Of a stretch of 64,000 nucleotides of DNA, positions 30,421 through 42,610 are shown in pieces. Source of the stretch: Puccinia triticina (lineage: Eukaryota; Basidiomycota; Pucciniomycetes; Pucciniales; Pucciniaceae). The DNA is taken from assembly GCF_026914185.1 (NCBI RefSeq), contig NC_070565.1, forward strand, positions 1,364,001 through 1,428,000, in the 5' to 3' direction. The notes under the pieces are model-generated. The model worked only from the letters and a program-made list of their open reading frames with translations. It was not told where the DNA came from and did not search any database. Position 1 is the stretch's first letter; every line of letters starts with the position of its first letter. A program made the position numbers and the translations under genes.

Positions 30421-33400
30421 ATGAAGTTCGGCGTGACCATCAAGGACGCACTCCACGAAGAATGGTCAAAGTACTACGTCGACTATGCCGGACTCAAGAA
30501 GTTTATCAAGTCGAGACAGGCCAAGAAAACCTGGGACGACAATGATGAACAGATCTTTGTGCGAGAACTAGATAAGGAACTCCAGAAGGTAGCCAACTTC
30601 CAAGAACGAAAGGTCTGCTTGCTCTCATCATTATCATCATCATCATCGTCCATCCTGTCTACCCTTCCTGACCATCCTGCCCAAAAACTGCATGCAGATC
30701 TCCGACTTACACCAGAAGATCAGTCTGTACGAGGCCGAAGTCAAGGAGCTCATCGAATCCAGCTCCGGCCGACGATCCAAGCCGGCCTCAAACGAGGGCG
30801 AGAACGAGGAGCCGCCGACTGAGGAAGACAGGATCGAGGCCGCTTTAGGCAGTACGAGTGACGACGATCTGGACGAGGAAGTAGAGGAGCACTATGCTAC
30901 CCTAGAGTACGAACTCACCCACATCATCGCCGACGTCCATGACCTGGGTGAGCTCCACATCCCCAAACAGCGCCCATTTCAAGCCCTGATCCATTCCTTT
31001 CTGTTCTCAGGTCACTTCTCTCATCTCAACTACACCGCATTCATCAAGATCGTCAAGAAACACGATGTAAGCAACTCATCATCACTGTGTTGGTCTCATA
31101 CTAATCAAAAAGGAAACTCTTTATATATATATATATATTAGAAAAAGACCGGATGGGAGTTGCGCAGAGAGTTTATCCAACACCATCTCGAAACCCGCCC
31201 ATTCTACAAGGAGAACTACGAGGCCCTGGTTGTCCAGCTCTCTCGCTTGTTCAATCTCGTTCGCACCAGAGGTCATCCGCCCGTCGGCGACAGTGCAGCC
31301 GGCGGCGGTCAAAGCGCCTTTGTAAGACAAACTACCAAGTATTGGGTCAGTCTCACCTCCCTTTCCCTCAGTCTACATAGATCTGACTTATGGCTACTTA
31401 CTCCCGTCAAAATAGGTACATCGAGATAACTTTGTCGCCCTTAAATTATTGGTTTTGAAGCACTTGCCTGTGTTGGGTAAGTTTCTACACAATCTCATCT
31501 TACTCCCCAGTCGTAATATTGAGAAGTACATCTCTCTCTCCAGTTTTCAATCCCGATAAAGCATTTGAACCATCTGATTCAGCGATATCATCGATATACT
31601 ATGACAACGAAGACTTGGAGCTCTACCTGGGCAGACTAGAGAAAACCGAAGGGGCCGAAGCGATCCGAATGCGATGGTATGGGGACATGTCAGTGTCCCA
31701 GATCTTTGTTGAACGAAAGACCCACCGGGAAGATTGGACGGGAGAGAAGTCGGTCAAGGCGCGATTCAGTATCAAGGAGGAGCAACTGAATGACTACCTG
31801 GCCGGGAAAATGACGATGGACGAGCATTTTGAAGGGATTCGAAAGAAGGGGAAGAAGTCGGACAAGGAGGTAGACTCGATGATCCGTCTGGCCAGAGAGG
31901 TACAGGAGCGAGTCAAACAGAAGAAACTCCAGCCTTGTGTGCGCACCTTCTACAACCGCACCGCGTTCCAACAACCTGGGGATGCTCGAGTCCGGATCTC
32001 CTTCGACACCGATCTGACGATGGTCAGAGAGGACAACTGGGACGGGAAGATCAGAAGGCCTGACAACAATTGGCGTCGGACGGATGCGGGGATCGATTTC
32101 CCATTCCCGACGGTCGAGGAGGACGATAAACACATCTTCCCATACGGAGTGCTTGAAGTCAAACTGCAAACTCAACTGGGCCAAGAGCCCCCGGAATGGG
32201 TGAAAGAGCTGGTGTCGGGACCATTAGTCGAGGCGGTGCCGAAGTTCTCGAAGTTTATCCATGGCTGTGCGACGCTGATGCCCAACCGAGTCTCGCTGGT
32301 CCCCTTTTGGCTGCCTCAGATGGAGATCGATATCAAGAAGAACGAGCCGCTCAAGCTGATCGACCGGCCCACGACACTCTCCCGCCACGCGTCCGAAGTT
32401 AGACCGGCGGGCAACAGACACGGCAAGAGCAATGCCGACCACCAAGCCCGTCCATATACTGAGCCTCTCTCCGAAGACGAGGAAGGGGTGGAGGGCTCGG
32501 AGGATCGCTTGCAGAAGGTCTCGACGAAGGAAACCGAGAGTCAAGTAGCCGGAGTGTCCGCGGATGAAGCGACGGCGGCCACGGAGAGTCGAGTGGCCGG
32601 TGCGCCGCCGGGCTCGCGTGCGAGCGGGTCCGAGGAGGAGGCCAAGACTCTTGCGGCGCCCGGCAGCTCGGCGGAGCAGTTCGAGGGCGCGACGGAGGTG
32701 GACCTGGAGGCAAACGACAACCCTTCCGGGACGACGCAGGCCGCGAGCGAGCCGGCGTATTTCGCCAAGCTGACGCCGGGCAATCTGCGCAAGATGCTGA
32801 AGGCGAAGGCCAAGATGCTCAACCATTCCGAGCGCATCTTCCGCAACCTCCGCGGTGCCGCTAGTGCGCCCTCCCACTCCTTGCCCTCTAACGAACCCCT
32901 CGACGACGACGACGATGAGGACGACGACAACGACGACCAAAACCCCAAGGTCGTCGGCGCTACCGCCCCCAGATCCGTGGCTGTTAACGCTAGCACTTCT
33001 AACCCTGCCCAGCTGGAATGGATCCGCTACTTCAACGCCCCTAAGGGCAAGAAAATCGCTGTCCCAGTCCGCATCGAACCCAAAGTTTATTTCGCGACGG
33101 AGCGCACCTTCTTCGTGAGCTTACCCCTACTTTCCCATTCCAATAATTCTTACTGATTCTTGTGTGTATGAAGACGTGGCTGGAGTTCTCGACGATCCTG
33201 AGCGGGATCTCACTGAGTCTGCTCAACTTCTCGCCGATCAACGATCGCACCGGCTTCCAAGTATCGGTGATCTTCACGCTCTTAGCGCTGCTCTCGATCG
33301 TGTACTCGTCGACGACCTTCGTCCAACGCGTCCGTCGAATCCGCGCCCGCGACGCTAGCGGATACTACGACCCCGTCGGGCCCTCCGTGCTGTGCGCTTG

Positions 33401-33470
33401 CATCTTGGTCGCCGTTGCTGCTAAGTACATCGCCTTCTTCTGTCGCCATCTGTCCTTCTTCGGCAACTGA
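30421..33470 (+). CDS. VTC4: Vacuolar transporter chaperone 4, polyphosphate polymerase (876 aa, 7 exons)
   Basis: VTC4 makes inorganic polyphosphate from ATP at the vacuolar membrane and passes it into the vacuole. Exons with consistent phases are 30421-30612, 30698-30947, 31011-31066, 31142-31345, 31416-31476, 31544-33114 and 33174-33470. Residues 1 to about 234 form the SPX domain, the inositol-pyrophosphate sensor ([15 protein letters not shown] at the start, IKIVKKHD near the end). The catalytic tunnel core follows with [25 protein letters not shown] and [18 protein letters not shown], whose basic residues match the catalytic VTC4 subunit rather than VTC2/3. An acidic Ser/Glu/Asp-rich linker of about 190 residues makes this longer than the 721-aa yeast protein. 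A DUF202-type three-helix membrane domain forms the C-terminus ([18 protein letters not shown]). A (TA)n run ends at the exon 4 acceptor. No PHO-type promoter element was identified with confidence. Confidence 0.93.
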
Positions 33471-34458
33471 TCTTCTTTCTCTCCTTTTCTCTCCGTCTTT
33501 TTTAGCTTCTACCTTCGTTTTTCTAATCGTCATCTTCTCCCCCCTCCGCCTTCCACCCGCTCCCTCTAATCCCCTCCCCCCCTCGGTCCCTCCACGTTTC
33601 TCTCCCCTTTTCCTGAACCAGAAACCTTCGAAAAAACAAACGCTTCGTCTTTTTCTCCCTTAATTGCACTTCTTTTTCCGGCTTTTTTCTTTTATTAGTG
33701 ATGGGTTCGGCTTTCGGGGGTGTAGAAGAGCATTTGTGTAGCTCTGCACGTGTATGTGTGTTGTGGTGTGTGAGCTGTAGGGCGGGCAAGCGAGTGTTTA
33801 TTATATTGCAACCAATTCATATATAGATGATGTACAAATGACCTTCTGTACCTTTCATTTCGTGTCTCCCTCCTATCCTCTTCTTTCCTGTCTAGCATTG
33901 CCACATTTTGCATGTTTATGTGCACATATCTGCATCCGTTGTTGGTTATGAGGCTTCCTGTGTTGGGTGACAATGTATCATTTATTTATTTCAAATGTTG
34001 ATGTTGTACCCAAGAATATCCTTCCCCAAGACCTGGTACATACAACGCCTGCTGCTCTACCACCATGGTTGTGCCTTGCCTTAGCTTGGGCTGAGGCTGC
34101 AGAGTCAGTGTAAGATGATGTCATAATATGGAAATAGAAGAATATGTGATACTACAGCAGGCCCATAAAGGCTTGTTACTTTTGCCTCAACTTCAAAACT
34201 TAGGAAGGACAGAGTGCCATAATGCTGATTCTGGATAAATTTGCTATTAAAACTGAACATCCCAAAAAATCAACATTCAACACCTTTCTTATTAGATATT
34301 AAGGTTGAAGTTTAAGGTGGCCTAGCCACTACACCTTTGAAGGCACAGAACCACATTAGATGATGCTCCTCATTATCTGAGCAGCCCCTTGGCATTGATG
34401 AGAGAAACAGAGACTGGAGCAGCAGGCACAAGGGAAGTGAGTGTGTTGGAAATTATTA
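33471..34458. other. VTC4 downstream region, no gene recognised
   Basis: It is pyrimidine-rich for about 200 bp after the VTC4 stop, consistent with a 3' untranslated region, then AT-rich spacer up to the second 222-bp MITE. Confidence 0.4.
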
Positions 34459-34680
34459 GGGGGTTTCAAAGTTGGCCAGATGTGACTTGCATGTACTTTT
34501 GCAAGTCAGTGTTCAAGTTCATTCTTGAACACCGAGTTGCAAAAGTGCATGCAAGCCACACTGTAATACACTCCCTAAGCCTGCTTGAATGTTTTTTTGA
34601 AATTTGGTGTTCAATAAGAGCCTTGAGCAGCAACTTGCAAAAGTGCATGCAAGTCGTGCATGGCCAACTTTGAATCCCCC
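34459..34680. mobile_element. 222-bp MITE with GGGGGTTTCAAAGTTGGCCA ends, copy 2
   Basis: It has the same length and orientation as copy 1 at 28156, with TA on both sides (34457-34458, 34681-34682) and few differences. Confidence 0.85.
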
Positions 34681-34959
34681 TATTATGTTTCTTTCATATG
34701 AAAAGACAGAAAAAAGGAAGGAGAAAACTTACCTGGAGCCGCAGAAACAAGGGAAGTGAGTGTGTTGGAAAGGATGAGGGAAGGCCTTCCCAACTGCTGC
34801 TACTCCAGGTTATGTAGTCAAGTGAGAAATGAAAACAAGATGTCAAATGCTGTGACAGAAGAGAGAAATGGAAGATTGAAGCACACAACCGGATGAGCCA
34901 CCTCAATCCCCCCCTTGCTGATCTGGGAGAAAGAAAGAAAAAGAAGGAAAACATGAGGT

Positions 34960-35369
34960 GGAAAAACAAGAATAACCAGAAAGTAGAAAATTCCAAACAT
35001 TTGGCAATGTTTTTTGAGGAGAACATGGGGGAGTGGCTTGGTAAGCATGTTATGATTCAAGACCTGGAAGATCTTGATTTTTGAGCCCTTGTCACACTCA
35101 CACACAAAGTGGTACCAGCCATCAATATTCCTTGTGCGGGAGTGATGCTCCGGGTTGTTGGAAAGAGCCTATGCACCCTTGTTGTTGACTTGGAGTGGAA
35201 GAGCCTCTTGAGGAAAAAGCCACAGTTTGGTCAGGAAATTCCAAAGCCACAGATGCTCCCTGCAGGAGTCTGACAAGGCCTTATACTTGGCCTCAGTGAT
35301 TGACAAGGACATGGTAGCCTGCTTGTGGGGTTTCAAAGATATGGCACCCTTAGGTAGCAGAGAACCCTG
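34960..35369 (-). pseudogene. Copia RNase H and C-terminal end, decayed
   Basis: The minus strand encodes GAISLKPHKQATMSLSITEA, KYKALSDSCREHLWLWNFL and, after an in-frame TAG, HHSRTRNIDGWYHF and MLTKPLPHVLLKKHCQM, the usual order of copia RNase H and the terminal LTKPL motif. The upstream part continues at 38560 beyond the hAT element, but the RNase H core between is missing, so the remnant had already suffered a deletion or frameshift. Confidence 0.75.
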
Positions 35370-35377
35370 ACTGCGGC

Positions 35378-38300
35378 TAGGGATGGTAATCGGGCGGGCT
35401 CGGGCCGCCCGCGGGCTGGCCCGACGCAGCCCGGGAACTTGATGGACGGGCCGGGCCGGGCCAGCCTCATTCAAATGATGTCCAAACCCGAACCCGTTTA
35501 TGACTCGGGCTGCCCATGGACAGCCCGCGGGCCGCCGGCGGGCCCCGCCCAAAAACCATAAGGAGCCAGAAAAATAAAAATAAAAATAAGAATTTAGGAT
35601 AAATAGCCTTCAAAATTGTTTCTACTTGATTCCCAGGGAGGAGCAGTGAAAAAACATTGGTGAAAAAATAATTTGCGTGTATAAATTTAGTAATGACGAG
35701 GGAAATAACATGAAAAATCACTGCAAGGCTGCCCGCTTGGCAGCCTTGATCCAGTCTTGAGAGCAGATCAATGCCTCGACAGAATCTTCATTCAGGCGCA
35801 TTCGATCATCATCAAGAACTCGCCCGCCTGTAGAGAAAGCCGACTCAGAGGCTACTGATGTTGTTGGGACCATGAGCACTGTCCTGGCAATCTTCGATAG
35901 TGATGGGAATCGAGGTGAATTCATTTTCCACCAGCCAAGCAGGTCGAACTCGGAATCAGAATTGTCGGAGAGGATCACATTTCGTTCTTCGAGGTAAAGA
36001 TCCAACTCAGCCGCAGGTGCATTCGGCGAAGCTTCAACGGTTCCAGCCATGTACTGATGGAAGGCAGTCAAGTCCTTGTTGATTGCCTTCGTTGGCCTTG
36101 TTTGATTTTGATTGGCGGTTGGCTCAGCGGCAGATGATGAAGCTGGAGCATACAGGTTCCATAGTTGAAAGACGGTCGATCGCACATTTCCGACAAATTC
36201 ATTGATGTCCTGGTCGGGCGCGGTGTGCTGCTCGAGATGAAAGCGGAGGTATCGCATCTTAAAACGGGGGTCAAGAATAAGACCAACGGCCAGGAGTTCC
36301 TTTGATGGTTCCCAATACTTTTCAAATTTGGCCTTCATCGGCTTGATCATGTCTTTGAGGTTCACGAGATCGCTTGGATGGGCCGCATAATGGTTTAGTT
36401 GATGTTCAACGGCCGACATCGCTCGATATCCATAATTGATGGTTGGATATTGGGTGCCACTCAACAAAACCGTTGCTAAAACAAGACCGATATAAGTGAC
36501 TCGGTCCAAAATGGTCCAATAAACAAAATTGAGAAGAAAAATAAACACCAACCTTGATAAAATGGCTCAAGGAAGTTTTCCATTGAAGCCAGTTCCTCCC
36601 ATTGAGCCTCGGTCGGGCAGTAGTCATACTTATCGTCTTGGATCGCTAGTTCCTCGAAGGCTAGCTTGTAGGGTAAGGAAGACTCAATCATTAGGTAAGT
36701 GGAGTTCCACCGCGTCGGAACGTTCTTACAAGGTCGTTTCTTGTCGAGTTCGATGTCAACTGCAGTGAGCGCCTTTTCAAAGGCATCCATGCGGCTTGGT
36801 GATCCGTGGATGTAATGAACACTGTTGCGTAGTTGATCAACAGCTGAACCGGAGAATTTGAGCCCATCCTTGACGATGAGGTTGATGATGTGGGCTAAGC
36901 AGCGCACATGGAAATAACACGAGGTTGCACCGCCCGGAGTAGCAGAGCGATCATCCACATATCGTCGAAGTCTAACGAGGGCTGCTGTGTTTGAGGCTGC
37001 GTTGTCAACTGTGACAAAAGCTAGCTTGTTGATAAGCTTCCAATCACGTAGTACTTGACTGAGTCGGTCGGAAATAGCAGGGCCGGAGTGCGGAGGCGGA
37101 AGTGGTCGGAAACTGATGATTAACTTCTCAAGGCTCCATTGTGCGCTGATATAGTGGGCCGTGATCACCATATATCCAGTGAGATCGGAGGCCGTCCATA
37201 GATCGGTTGTGAGTGCAACATGGTCGGCGTCCTTTGCGATGAGAGCGATAAAGGTCGCTTTTTGTTCGTTGAACAATTTGATGCAATCGTTTCGCAGAGT
37301 CTGGCGTCCGGGCATCTTGAATTGAGGCTGAGTTTCTTTCATGAAATTGACAAAGCCTTCGTGCTCAGCCATTGCAAAGGGGTATTCATGTTGAATTACC
37401 ATTTCTGCCATTCGTTTGCGAGATCGATCTTGATTGTATATCCAGACGGTGTGGCCGGCAGATTTGATCGACGAGCTAAAGTTCAAAAGACCTTGTTTCA
37501 CCATGACACCGCCTTTCTCAACGAGACATTTCTTCGAGTGTCGATGGAGATGGTTGGTTCCAGCGGACGAGGCGCCTACAAGCTTCACTTCGCAGTAATT
37601 GCACTTGGCCTTCTCCTTGCCATCTGTGTCTAGAAAATGATGCCCATACCAAAGAAATTAAGAATGTTAGTATAATATTGGAATGGCTAGAGCAGGAAAT
37701 ATGGGAAGATTCAGGAAAGCAGAAAGATAATAACTCACCTATGAACTTGGAGAAGTGCTCCCACACACCACTCGTGAGTTTTCGCCTCTTCGATTGGCTG
37801 CCGCTGATCTCTTCTTGTGATTCGCTCTGGGTATCTGCTGGCAGTGGAGTCGGAGGCGGGTCATCACCAGATCGATTTGGTTGCATATTCGGTCCAGTGG
37901 AAGAGACTGGAATGTTGCTTTCCTCGCCAGTCGATTCAGCCATGTAGTCAAGGGTTGACGCCAAAAGTTGATAGCCGAGAGTCGATAGGTGTTCCGGTTC
38001 GTAGTTGGCAAGCGGATATCTGATAGATTTGGGGGTGGTGGTTGAACGGGTGGATTCGACGGCGGTGGTGGATGCGACGGCGGTGGTGGATGCGACGGCG
38101 GTGGGGGGAGTGGTGGGGTGTGTATTTTTTTGGTTCAGTCGTGCACTGCTCTTTGGCTATGGGGGGCGGTGGGGAGGGGTGTGGGGCTGAGGAGGATGGC
38201 GGTGGGGGGGATTCAACGGTGGTGGTGGCTGGATGGTGGGGGATTCGACGGCGGTGTGGGATTCGACGGCGGTGGTGGCTGGATGGTGGTGGGTGGCAGG

Positions 38301-38551
38301 GGATCGGTGGCGCTAGCTGTATCATGTGAGACTCACAGTGCACACGATATCCGCTTGGGTCCCCGCCCCCGGCCTATTCGGGGGTGGCCCGGCGGGACCC
38401 GACGGGCCGCCCGCCCCGGCCCGGATACAGTGGCGGGTCTGCCGGGTCGGGCCGACATTGATTTTTTCTCGCAAGGCGTCGCCCGAACCCAACCCGAACC
38501 CGGGGCGGGTTCGGGCCGCCCGCCGGCCGGCCCGCCCGATTATCATCCCTA
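35378..38551 (-). mobile_element. Full-length hAT DNA transposon (3.17 kb)
   Basis: The ends TAGGGATGGTAATCGGGCGG and, inverted, TAGGGATGATAATCGGGCGG enclose the element. The 8-bp duplication ACTGCGGC lies at 35370-35377 and 38552-38559, as expected for hAT. It contains a single spliced transposase gene without premature stops and GC-rich subterminal GGGCCGCCCG repeats at both ends. A G-rich GCGGTGGTGGATGCGAC microsatellite region (38045-38310) lies upstream of the transposase. It interrupts a copia remnant. Confidence 0.93.
35718..37943 (-). CDS. hAT transposase (679 aa, 3 exons)
   Basis: Exons 37943-37739, 37629-36553 and 36475-35718 join in phase. The protein starts MAESTGEESN. A low-complexity Pro/Ser/Glu N-terminus leads to a BED-type zinc finger (CNYCEVKL, HLHRHSKKC), which binds the element ends. 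DLWTASDLTGYM and VTVDNAASN are the first acidic residues of the RNase-H-like catalytic core. CLAHIINLIVKDGL and PTRWNSTYLMI are typical hAT motifs. The C-terminal dimerisation region reads VASESAFSTGGRVLDDDRMR and EALICSQDW. No frameshift or stop was seen, so it may be active and could mobilise related non-autonomous copies with TAGGGATG ends. The longer reading that starts at TTG upstream was not chosen because ATG at 37943 is available. Confidence 0.92.
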
Positions 38552-38559
38552 ACTGCGGC

Positions 38560-38790
38560 TGACCAATGGGCCTTGGAAGGATCTCTGAGGAATTGCAACA
38601 GTTTGTTCACTGCAAAGGAGACTTCCTGTCTGGTGCATTGCACAATCCAGAGAAGATATCCAATAATTTGATTGTAGGGGCCAGGAGAGGATCTTTCATT
38701 GGCCTTGTGTTGGCAAAGATCCTTGAAAGATGAGTCAGTGGGTGTGGGAGTTGAGACAAGGGAACTGGAGAGGAAACAAGGAAGGAGATC
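38560..38790 (-). pseudogene. Copia reverse transcriptase C-terminal fragment
   Basis: The minus strand encodes GPYNQIIGYLLWIVQCTRQE, VSFAVNKLLQFLRDPSKAHW and SAAV, the conserved copia block that follows the RT catalytic core. The hAT element begins right after it (target duplication ACTGCGGC). Confidence 0.75.
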
Positions 38791-38798
38791 TAGAGATG

Positions 38799-38936
38799 TC
38801 ACTTCACACCCGGGTACCCATGGGGTACCTGGGTACCCGCCTCAATTTTCCAGGATTCAAGACACCCGCACCCGCACCCGGCACCTGCGGGCGGGTACCC
38901 GGGGGGAAAAGGCGGGTACTCACGGGTGTGTGTCAC
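38799..38936. mobile_element. Small element with 8-bp duplication TAGAGATG
   Basis: TAGAGATG flanks both sides (38791-38798, 38937-38944). The ends (TCACTTCACACCCGGGTACC, and inverted GTGACACACACCCGTGAGT) are imperfect inverted repeats, and the interior repeats GGGTACCC. An 8-bp duplication suggests a hAT-type MITE. Confidence 0.5.
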
Positions 38937-39077
38937 TAGAGATGGCCCCTGTGAACCCGGGTACCGGTTTGTATTTGGTTATTTGCTGCCTGTTTAGGCC
39001 TCAGCTGGACACCCCCATCCGCTGGGGCAGGTAGGGCGGATAACCTTGGTTATCCGGGCGGATACCTGCGGGTAGTC

Positions 39078-39625
39078 CTGTCTGTTTGCGTGCAAACAGA
39101 CAGCACAGCAGCGACGACGCCTCTTTTCTGTCTGTTTGCAACATGGGCGTCCTGTCTGTTTGCGTGCAAACATAAAGGACAGCCCCAAACCTTTTTCCTG
39201 TCCGTTGGCACAGGACAGAAAATTGGTTTCTTGTCCGTTTGCGTGCAAACGGACAGGACACAACATTGGCGTCCCGTTGGTTTGCATGCAAACGGACAGG
39301 ACCACAACATCATCCTCTTCTTAGAGAAAAGGACAAGACCCAAACCCAAACCAACCCAACTTTCAAAATTGTTGGGTCGGGTTTGGGCAGCCTATTTCCT
39401 AATCAGGTCAGCCTCCGACCCAACTATGACCCCTCCAACAGTCAACTTGGGGGCTTTTGGCGCCTAATAGGTCAGGTTGACCCAAGACCCAAAATAGTAT
39501 GACATTGGGCCGGTTTTGGGCACCATATTTTAAAATCTGCCCCAACCCAACCCAACCTGCGCTAAATGTTGGGTTGGGTTTGGGTGCTGTTTTTCAACCC
39601 AAACCCAACCCGTTTACACCCTGAC
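39078..39625. repeat. TTTGCGTGCAAAC palindromes followed by AACCC-rich block
   Basis: From 39078 to 39300, GTCTGTTTGCGTGCAAACAG and GTCCGTTTGCGTGCAAACGG palindromes recur with GGACAGGAC spacers. From 39330 to 39625, GGGTTGGG and AACCCAACCC words recur in both orientations. The right edge reads CGGGTTTAC-like inverse of CAGGGTGTAAACGGGTTG, a hAT-like end, but no left partner was found. Confidence 0.6.
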
Positions 39626-39639
39626 TGGAGCCTGTGAGG

Positions 39640-40298
39640 CCTAAATGGGCTTCATATCCTTTTGTGCTTTAGTTGAAGTCAAAATGTCAGCCTCTGGACC
39701 GTTGCTGCATTGTAATCCACCAACACTGACCTTGAAGGTATTTTTTTGTGTGTGATCTGAGTTTGCTCTACATCAAATGCTGATTTGGCTGTTTGGAGCG
39801 GAGAAGTCAGCTTAGAGCTTCTTATTCCACCTGCGACATGTTCATATGCATGGTCTGGAGGAGTGTTCACTGACCTTGCTCCCTGGGTAGGTTAGTTTTA
39901 AACCTAAACCCTCTTTGCCACTTATGCGTGCGTTCAGAGCTTGAATCTTCACAAACCTTTTTTTTGCACTTTGTAGGGCAGACCCTTGACCCTTGATTCT
40001 ATGTTTCACTGACTTTGATATACTTGGATTTTTCATGTCAGTCTTTATTTGAAGTAACTCATTTCCCAGGTCCAAGTTCCATCTCCTTTGAAATATGAAT
40101 CAGTAAAATAAACATTGTCTCAGGAGCACTGTATCAAGACGTGATATCACTGCTGTAAATTTCCGTTAACTTTATATATTTAGTTGAAAATGAAATCAAA
40201 CCAGAAAGCACATGTTTTCTGTCTGGGATCCACATTGTTTGTTTGGAAAATGTAGATTTTCCAGGAGGCAATGAGTCTAGTGAAAGTGCAGATCCAAG
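39640..40298. other. No gene recognised
   Basis: Two minus-strand frames of 63 and 77 codons are present without recognisable domains. They could be further copia debris, but nothing supports that beyond position. Confidence 0.3.
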
Positions 40299-40305
40299 CA
40301 CCTAG

Positions 40306-40828
40306 CAATGGTGTATCCGCTGCGCTGCATATAGCGCAGTGAGGCGGTTAGCACAGCAATTTTTTCAGGTCGCTGCGCTACACGCTATGCGCAGCAGGCA
40401 GATCGCTGCGCTACACGCTATGCGCAGCAGGCAGATCGCTGCGCTACACGCTTTTTGATTTTCCCGGGAAAAAAATAAAAAAATAGCGCGCTAAAGAAGC
40501 AATCAAGTAGCGGTCAGCGCCGCTTTTCTCTATGCCATGTGGGATCCAAAAAAAAAAAAGGAAAAGGGGTTTAATGTATGTAAAAACATGTTTAGAACAT
40601 AAAACTGTTCCGCTATCTGCTAATTTAGCGGGTAGCATAGCAAATTTTTGCTTTTGCTGCGCTTTCACTAATGGCCCTGGAAGGGTAGCGGAAAATTGCT
40701 CCGCGTAGCGAGTAGCGCAGCGGTGTTCTTGCTGCGCTATTGCTTTTTGGTCTGGTCACGTAGCGGTCAACCACTGCGCTACGCTATAAGGTCGCTTTTT
40801 TTAGCGTAGCGCAGCGGATACACCATTG
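40306..40828. mobile_element. MITE, GCGCAGCG family, 7-bp target duplication (copy 2)
   Basis: The ends CAATGGTGTATCCGCTGCGC are perfectly inverted at the right, and CACCTAG flanks both sides (40299-40305, 40829-40835). The interior is GCTGCGCTACACGC / AGCGCAG repeats with an AT-rich centre; no ORF. Confidence 0.88.
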
Positions 40829-41006
40829 CACCTAGTGACCTGTTTGTCAATAGAGTGGGTATTGTGGCAATGGTCAAATAACTTAGTTTCATTAAAACAG
40901 GGGAATATAAATGTACCTTCCAGCTGCACAGAGATATTTTCAAAAACGTGATGGCTACAACAATTCATCCCAACCAGAATATTTGGTCTTTTATTAGAGA
41001 ACAGAA

Positions 41007-42610
41007 CTACTTTGCGCAGCAGCAAAAAACTCTTTGCGCACAGAATTGACCATCCCCTGACGTCAAGCCCGCTGTGCGCGCGAGCCAGAAAATACTTTGC
41101 GCACAGCAACTTCCCCCAAAAGAAGGAGGGGATTTTTCTCAATTTTTTTTTTGATTAATCAAAAGAGGGGTCTTAACTGCACTCTCCAAAAAATATTGGA
41201 TTTTTTGGAGGTGTCCTTGTCATGTAAAAAAAAAACATAATTAATATCCAAAAAAAAGGCACCCGCTACCCCAATAGCCCACCCCAGGGACTTTTCACCT
41301 GCTAAGACTTAAGCGGTTGGGTACCCAGCCCCTCAAAAAGAAAGTTTCTGGGCCCGGCTATCCCCCAGCCGCCGTGCCAATGGCCGGCACAGGCCATTGA
41401 GCGGAGTTGCACACTCCCCCAATGACCAGCCGGCCAGCACACATGTGTGCATCTAGCACTATTTACCGGTCATTGAGGGGATTGTGTACTCCTCTCGATG
41501 GCCACTCTGTCCCGGTCATTGAGTGGAGTACATACTTCCCTTGATGACCGGGTCCGTTCCGGTCATCAGGGGGAGTGTTCACTCCTCTCGATGACCGGAG
41601 CAATCTGGTCATCGGGGGAGTATGTACTCCACTCGATGACCGGGACAGAGTGGCCATCGAGAGGAGTACACAATCCTCTCAATGACCGGTAAATAGTGCT
41701 AGATGCGGTCATCAAGAGGAGTACATCCTTCCCTCGATGACCGGGTCCGTTCCGATCATCTCAAGGAATGTTCACTCCTCTTGACGACTGGAGTAATTGG
41801 GTCACCAAGGGGAGTGTACTCCTCTCGAGAGGAGTACATCCTTCCCTCGATGACCGAGTCCGTTCCGGTCATCGAGGGGAGTGTTCACTCCTCTTGCCAA
41901 AGGTCACCAAGCTCCGGTTGTTGAGAGGAGTGAACATTCCTCTTGATGACCGGAACGGACCTGGTCATTGAGGGAAGGATGTACTCCTCTCAATGACCGG
42001 CATGGACCCGGTCATAAAGAGGAGTACATACTCCCCTCAATGACCGGGACGGACCCGGTCATTGAGGGAAGTATGTTCTCCACTCGATGACCGGGATAGA
42101 TTGGCCATCAAGAGGAGTACATAATCCCCTCAATGACCGGTAATTTGTGCCACATGCACGCATGTGCTGGCCGGTCATCAGGGGAGTGTGCAACTCCGCT
42201 TGATGGCCTGTGCCGGCCATTGGCATGGCGGCTGGGGGATAGCCAGGCCCGGAGCTGCTGCCCCTCAAACTTTCTTTTTGAGGGGCTGGGTACCCAACCA
42301 CTTAAGTTTGAGCAGGTACGAAGGCCCCGGGGTGGGCTATTGGGGTAGCGGGTGCCTTTTTTTTGGATTAATGTTATGATTTTCTTTTTCACATCACAAG
42401 GACACCTTCAAAAAATCAAATATTTTTTGGAGGGGGCAAGTAAGACCCCCTCTTTTGATCAATCAAAAAAGAAATCCGGAAAAATCACCTCCTTCTTTTG
42501 GGGGAAGTCACTGTGCGCAAAGTATTTTTTGGCTTGCGTGCACAGCGGGCTTGACGTCGGGGGACAGTCAATTCTGTGCGCAAAGAGTTTTCTGCTGCTG
42601 CGCGAAGTAG
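41007..42610. mobile_element. Large palindromic TIR element with ACCGGT array (1.6 kb)
   Basis: Inverted arms of roughly 450 bp start CTACTTTGCGCAGCAGC (41007) and end with the inverse at 42610. They share TTGCGCACAG, TTCCCCCAAAAGAAGGAGG, CAAAAGAGGG, GGCACCCGCTACCCCAATAG and GGTACCCA in mirror order. The centre is a GACCGGTCAT array. No target duplication is clear, and no transposase is present. CTACT ends hint at a decayed CACTA element, but this is weak. Confidence 0.7.
41464..42145. repeat. GACCGGTCAT palindrome array A
   Basis: Units of GACCGG-TCAT-GAGGGGAGT alternate orientation every 25-45 bp, with ACTCCTCTCGATGACCGG as the inverse. The same unit builds arrays at 46985-48125 and 50935-51490. 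Confidence 0.85.

Noticed and set aside
32224..32940. 238-codon ORF antisense to VTC4
   Set aside because: It is the shadow of the GC-rich acidic linker on the opposite strand.
37948..38343. Pro/His/Arg-rich ORF upstream of the hAT transposase
   Set aside because: It reads through a GCGGTGGTGGATGCG microsatellite; composition only.
39540..39620. AACCC-rich sequence resembling telomere repeats
   Set aside because: The words are AACCCAACCC and the inverse GGGTTGGG mixed together inside an interspersed repeat, not a directional TTAGGG-type array.
38764..39640. ACTGGAG repeated at both places as a target duplication for a larger hAT-like element
   Set aside because: The left copy is not followed by a terminal sequence matching CAGGGTGTAAACGG, so the pairing is probably chance.
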